DNA of 64,000 bases, taken from Pseudorasbora parva. Its lineage: Eukaryota > Chordata > Actinopteri > Cypriniformes > Gobionidae. A program made the translations under genes and the position numbers. A model generated the notes under the pieces. That model worked only from the letters and a program-made list of their open reading frames with translations, did not search any database and had not been told where the DNA came from. Every line of letters starts with the position of its first letter. Position 1 is the stretch's first letter. Location of the stretch: the NCBI RefSeq assembly GCF_024679245.1, contig NC_090189.1:37070389-37134388 (forward strand). Reading direction: 5' to 3'. Below, in pieces: positions 62,663 to 64,000 of the stretch.

Positions 62663-63429
62663 AAAGGTGCATATTAGTACCTTAGAGTAACAATATACAG
62701 AGTACTACGAACATTTTAGGTGTAAAAAAGGTACAAAGGTAAGGGTACTACCCCAGTGACAAGCTGTTGTACCTATAAAGGTAAAAAAGAATTGAGAGTA
62801 TTGTTCCAATATTTCATCAAAGTATATCCTCATAAGCATTCAAAAAGACATAAAGTGTGAATATCCAGAGATACCCTACAGCTACCTCCGCTTGCGAAGT
62901 TTACTTGGACATTTTCACAGTGCATCCATTGTTGACATGTAACGCCAACTACTAACTAAAAGTACTCCATGCACATTTATGTGGCGCTCCTTTTCCGAGA
63001 TTCGTCACAGTTTCCTCATTCATAATGGGAGCTGACGGAAAGAGGTCGTGGAGTCACCTCGGTAACCTGTCAGCCGGAATAATGGATGCAGCTCTTTCAG
63101 GTCAAGTGTCATATAGATCCAGCTAAAGCTGTGAGCCAGGTGCAGGAATGCTGTTTACACCCAGTAAATGTATTGGATTAAATGACTCGTTTTAAATAGT
63201 TCATAATGACTCTTTTGTTATCCAGCTGGGCGAGAATACTGTCCTTCCCTGTTGCAAACGATGCCAGACTATAATGAGGTTACTGCAACGTTAGTTAGCA
63301 ACATATGATGAGATTACACGCCTGCAGAAGCATAACTGATCTACATCACGAGTCATGGTTCATTTCATTTAACATTTATCAACTGGGAAAACGAGCAGTT
63401 TGCATGCTTGTTTGTTGCTACTTAGTGTT

Positions 63430-64000
63430 GTCTTACAGTTGAATTGATGTCATTAATGACTCACCCTAATGTCGTTCCACAGCCGTAAGACCTCCGTTCA
63501 TCTTCTGAACACAGTTTAAGATCTTTTATATTTAGTCCGAGAGTGTATCTAAGTGTATGCACACTATACTGTCCATGTCCAGAAAGGGAATAAAAAACAT
63601 CATCAAAGTAGTCCATATGTGACATCAGTTAGTTAGTTAGAATCTCTTGAAGCTTCGAAAATACATTTTGGTCCAAAAATAACAAAAACTACGACTTTAT
63701 TCAGCATTGTCTTCTCTTCCGCGTTTGTTTTCAAAACCTTAAATAAAGATTCAAACGGTCATGAATCAGCGTATTGATTCATGATTCGGATCACGTGTCA
63801 AACTGCCAAACTGCTGAAAAAACGTGACATTGGCGATCCAAAGTAATTCAATTACTTTTAAAAGAAGTAACTAGTAACTGTAACTAATTACTAATTTTCA
63901 GTAACTTGCCCAGTAACCGCAGACATGTTACTTAGTCTTAGTACACAATGTATCTACAGAACAGTCAAGTTTTCAATTGGAAAAATATTATCTTTGAAAA
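63430..64000. other. repeat-derived DNA at the right edge
   Basis: 63440-63520 is an arm of the CACCCTAATGTCGTTCCACA family. 63835-63930 has AAGTAACTAGTAACTGTAAC sequence like a hAT end, but no closing end is visible in the window. Confidence 0.5.

Larger units (their letters stand above)
61425..62792. mobile_element. MITE with GGTACAACA ends carrying two insertions
   Basis: Left part CCTTTAGGGGTACAACAACT then TGTCAC, right complement CTTTATAGGTACAACAGCTT then GTCAC. Interrupted by the 988-bp element (61464-62451) and a short TTTAA-flanked MITE (about 62497-62662). Confidence 0.75.
23640..64000 (+). other. arhgap26: arhgap26 intron 1 (partial)
   Basis: No further exon of this gene is seen to the window end, which fits the very long first intron in other vertebrates. 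Content is mostly transposons and simple repeats, listed separately. Stretches that look unique and hold nothing recognised are about 23650-24950, 25290-26290, 26300-27300, 30000-30540, 34390-35250, 37230-40350, 42600-43770, 46110-46520, 46800-47440, 50160-50850, 52560-53550, 56500-57850 and 62800-63430. Confidence 0.8.

Overview
The window looks like nuclear DNA of a bony fish, most likely a cyprinid. It is AT-rich, with long intergenic and intronic stretches and vertebrate-type spliced exons. It is densely filled with typical fish transposons: DIRS, hAT, Tc1/mariner, TTAA-target elements, CACTG-ended elements and LINE fragments. The species assignment is inference.

Only two host genes are supported. 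On the minus strand at the left edge is a complete fgf1 coding region in three exons (1640-1472, 571-468, 237-34; 158 aa), whose coding-exon phases match mammalian FGF1. On the plus strand at 23486-23639 is the first coding exon of arhgap26 (GRAF1; start of the BAR domain, 51 codons plus one base). The rest of the window, 23640-64000, is read as arhgap26 intron 1. The head-to-head order fgf1(-)/arhgap26(+) matches the mammalian arrangement (human 5q31).

Layout. 1-1730: fgf1. 1866-2450: a GATA/GACA array and a palindromic MITE. 2640-3660: apparently non-repetitive DNA. 3735-7412: two degraded LINE bodies, the first split by a 785-bp element with 9-bp target duplications. 7430-20340: a nested stack. 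A degraded plus-strand DIRS element is interrupted by a CACTG-ended element (8541-12694, itself carrying a THAP-bearing insertion) and by a hAT element (12807-19848). The hAT holds a second, minus-strand DIRS element (13386-18797) with inverted terminal repeats, an internal complementary region and a GC-rich tandem array. 20340-22900: small repeats and a second GATA array. 22960-23640: the arhgap26 promoter region and exon 1. 23640-64000: intron 1, with a 1.5-kb minisatellite of 51-bp units (27600-29080), two hAT-like elements, several TTAA-flanked MITEs, a deleted Tc1/mariner copy, two LTR-like repeats, other nested MITEs, microsatellites, and islands of unique DNA that could hold regulatory elements.

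The genes do not form a pathway module. fgf1 encodes a leaderless heparin-binding growth factor, and arhgap26 a BAR-PH-RhoGAP-SH3 membrane and cytoskeleton regulator. Their shared 21.8-kb intergenic interval should hold both promoters, and most of it has been built by layered transposon insertion. I found no clear new molecular system. The strongest unusual structures are the nested DIRS/hAT stack, the 5-unit higher-order pattern in the 51-bp minisatellite, and the gene-fragment cargo of the CACTG-ended element.
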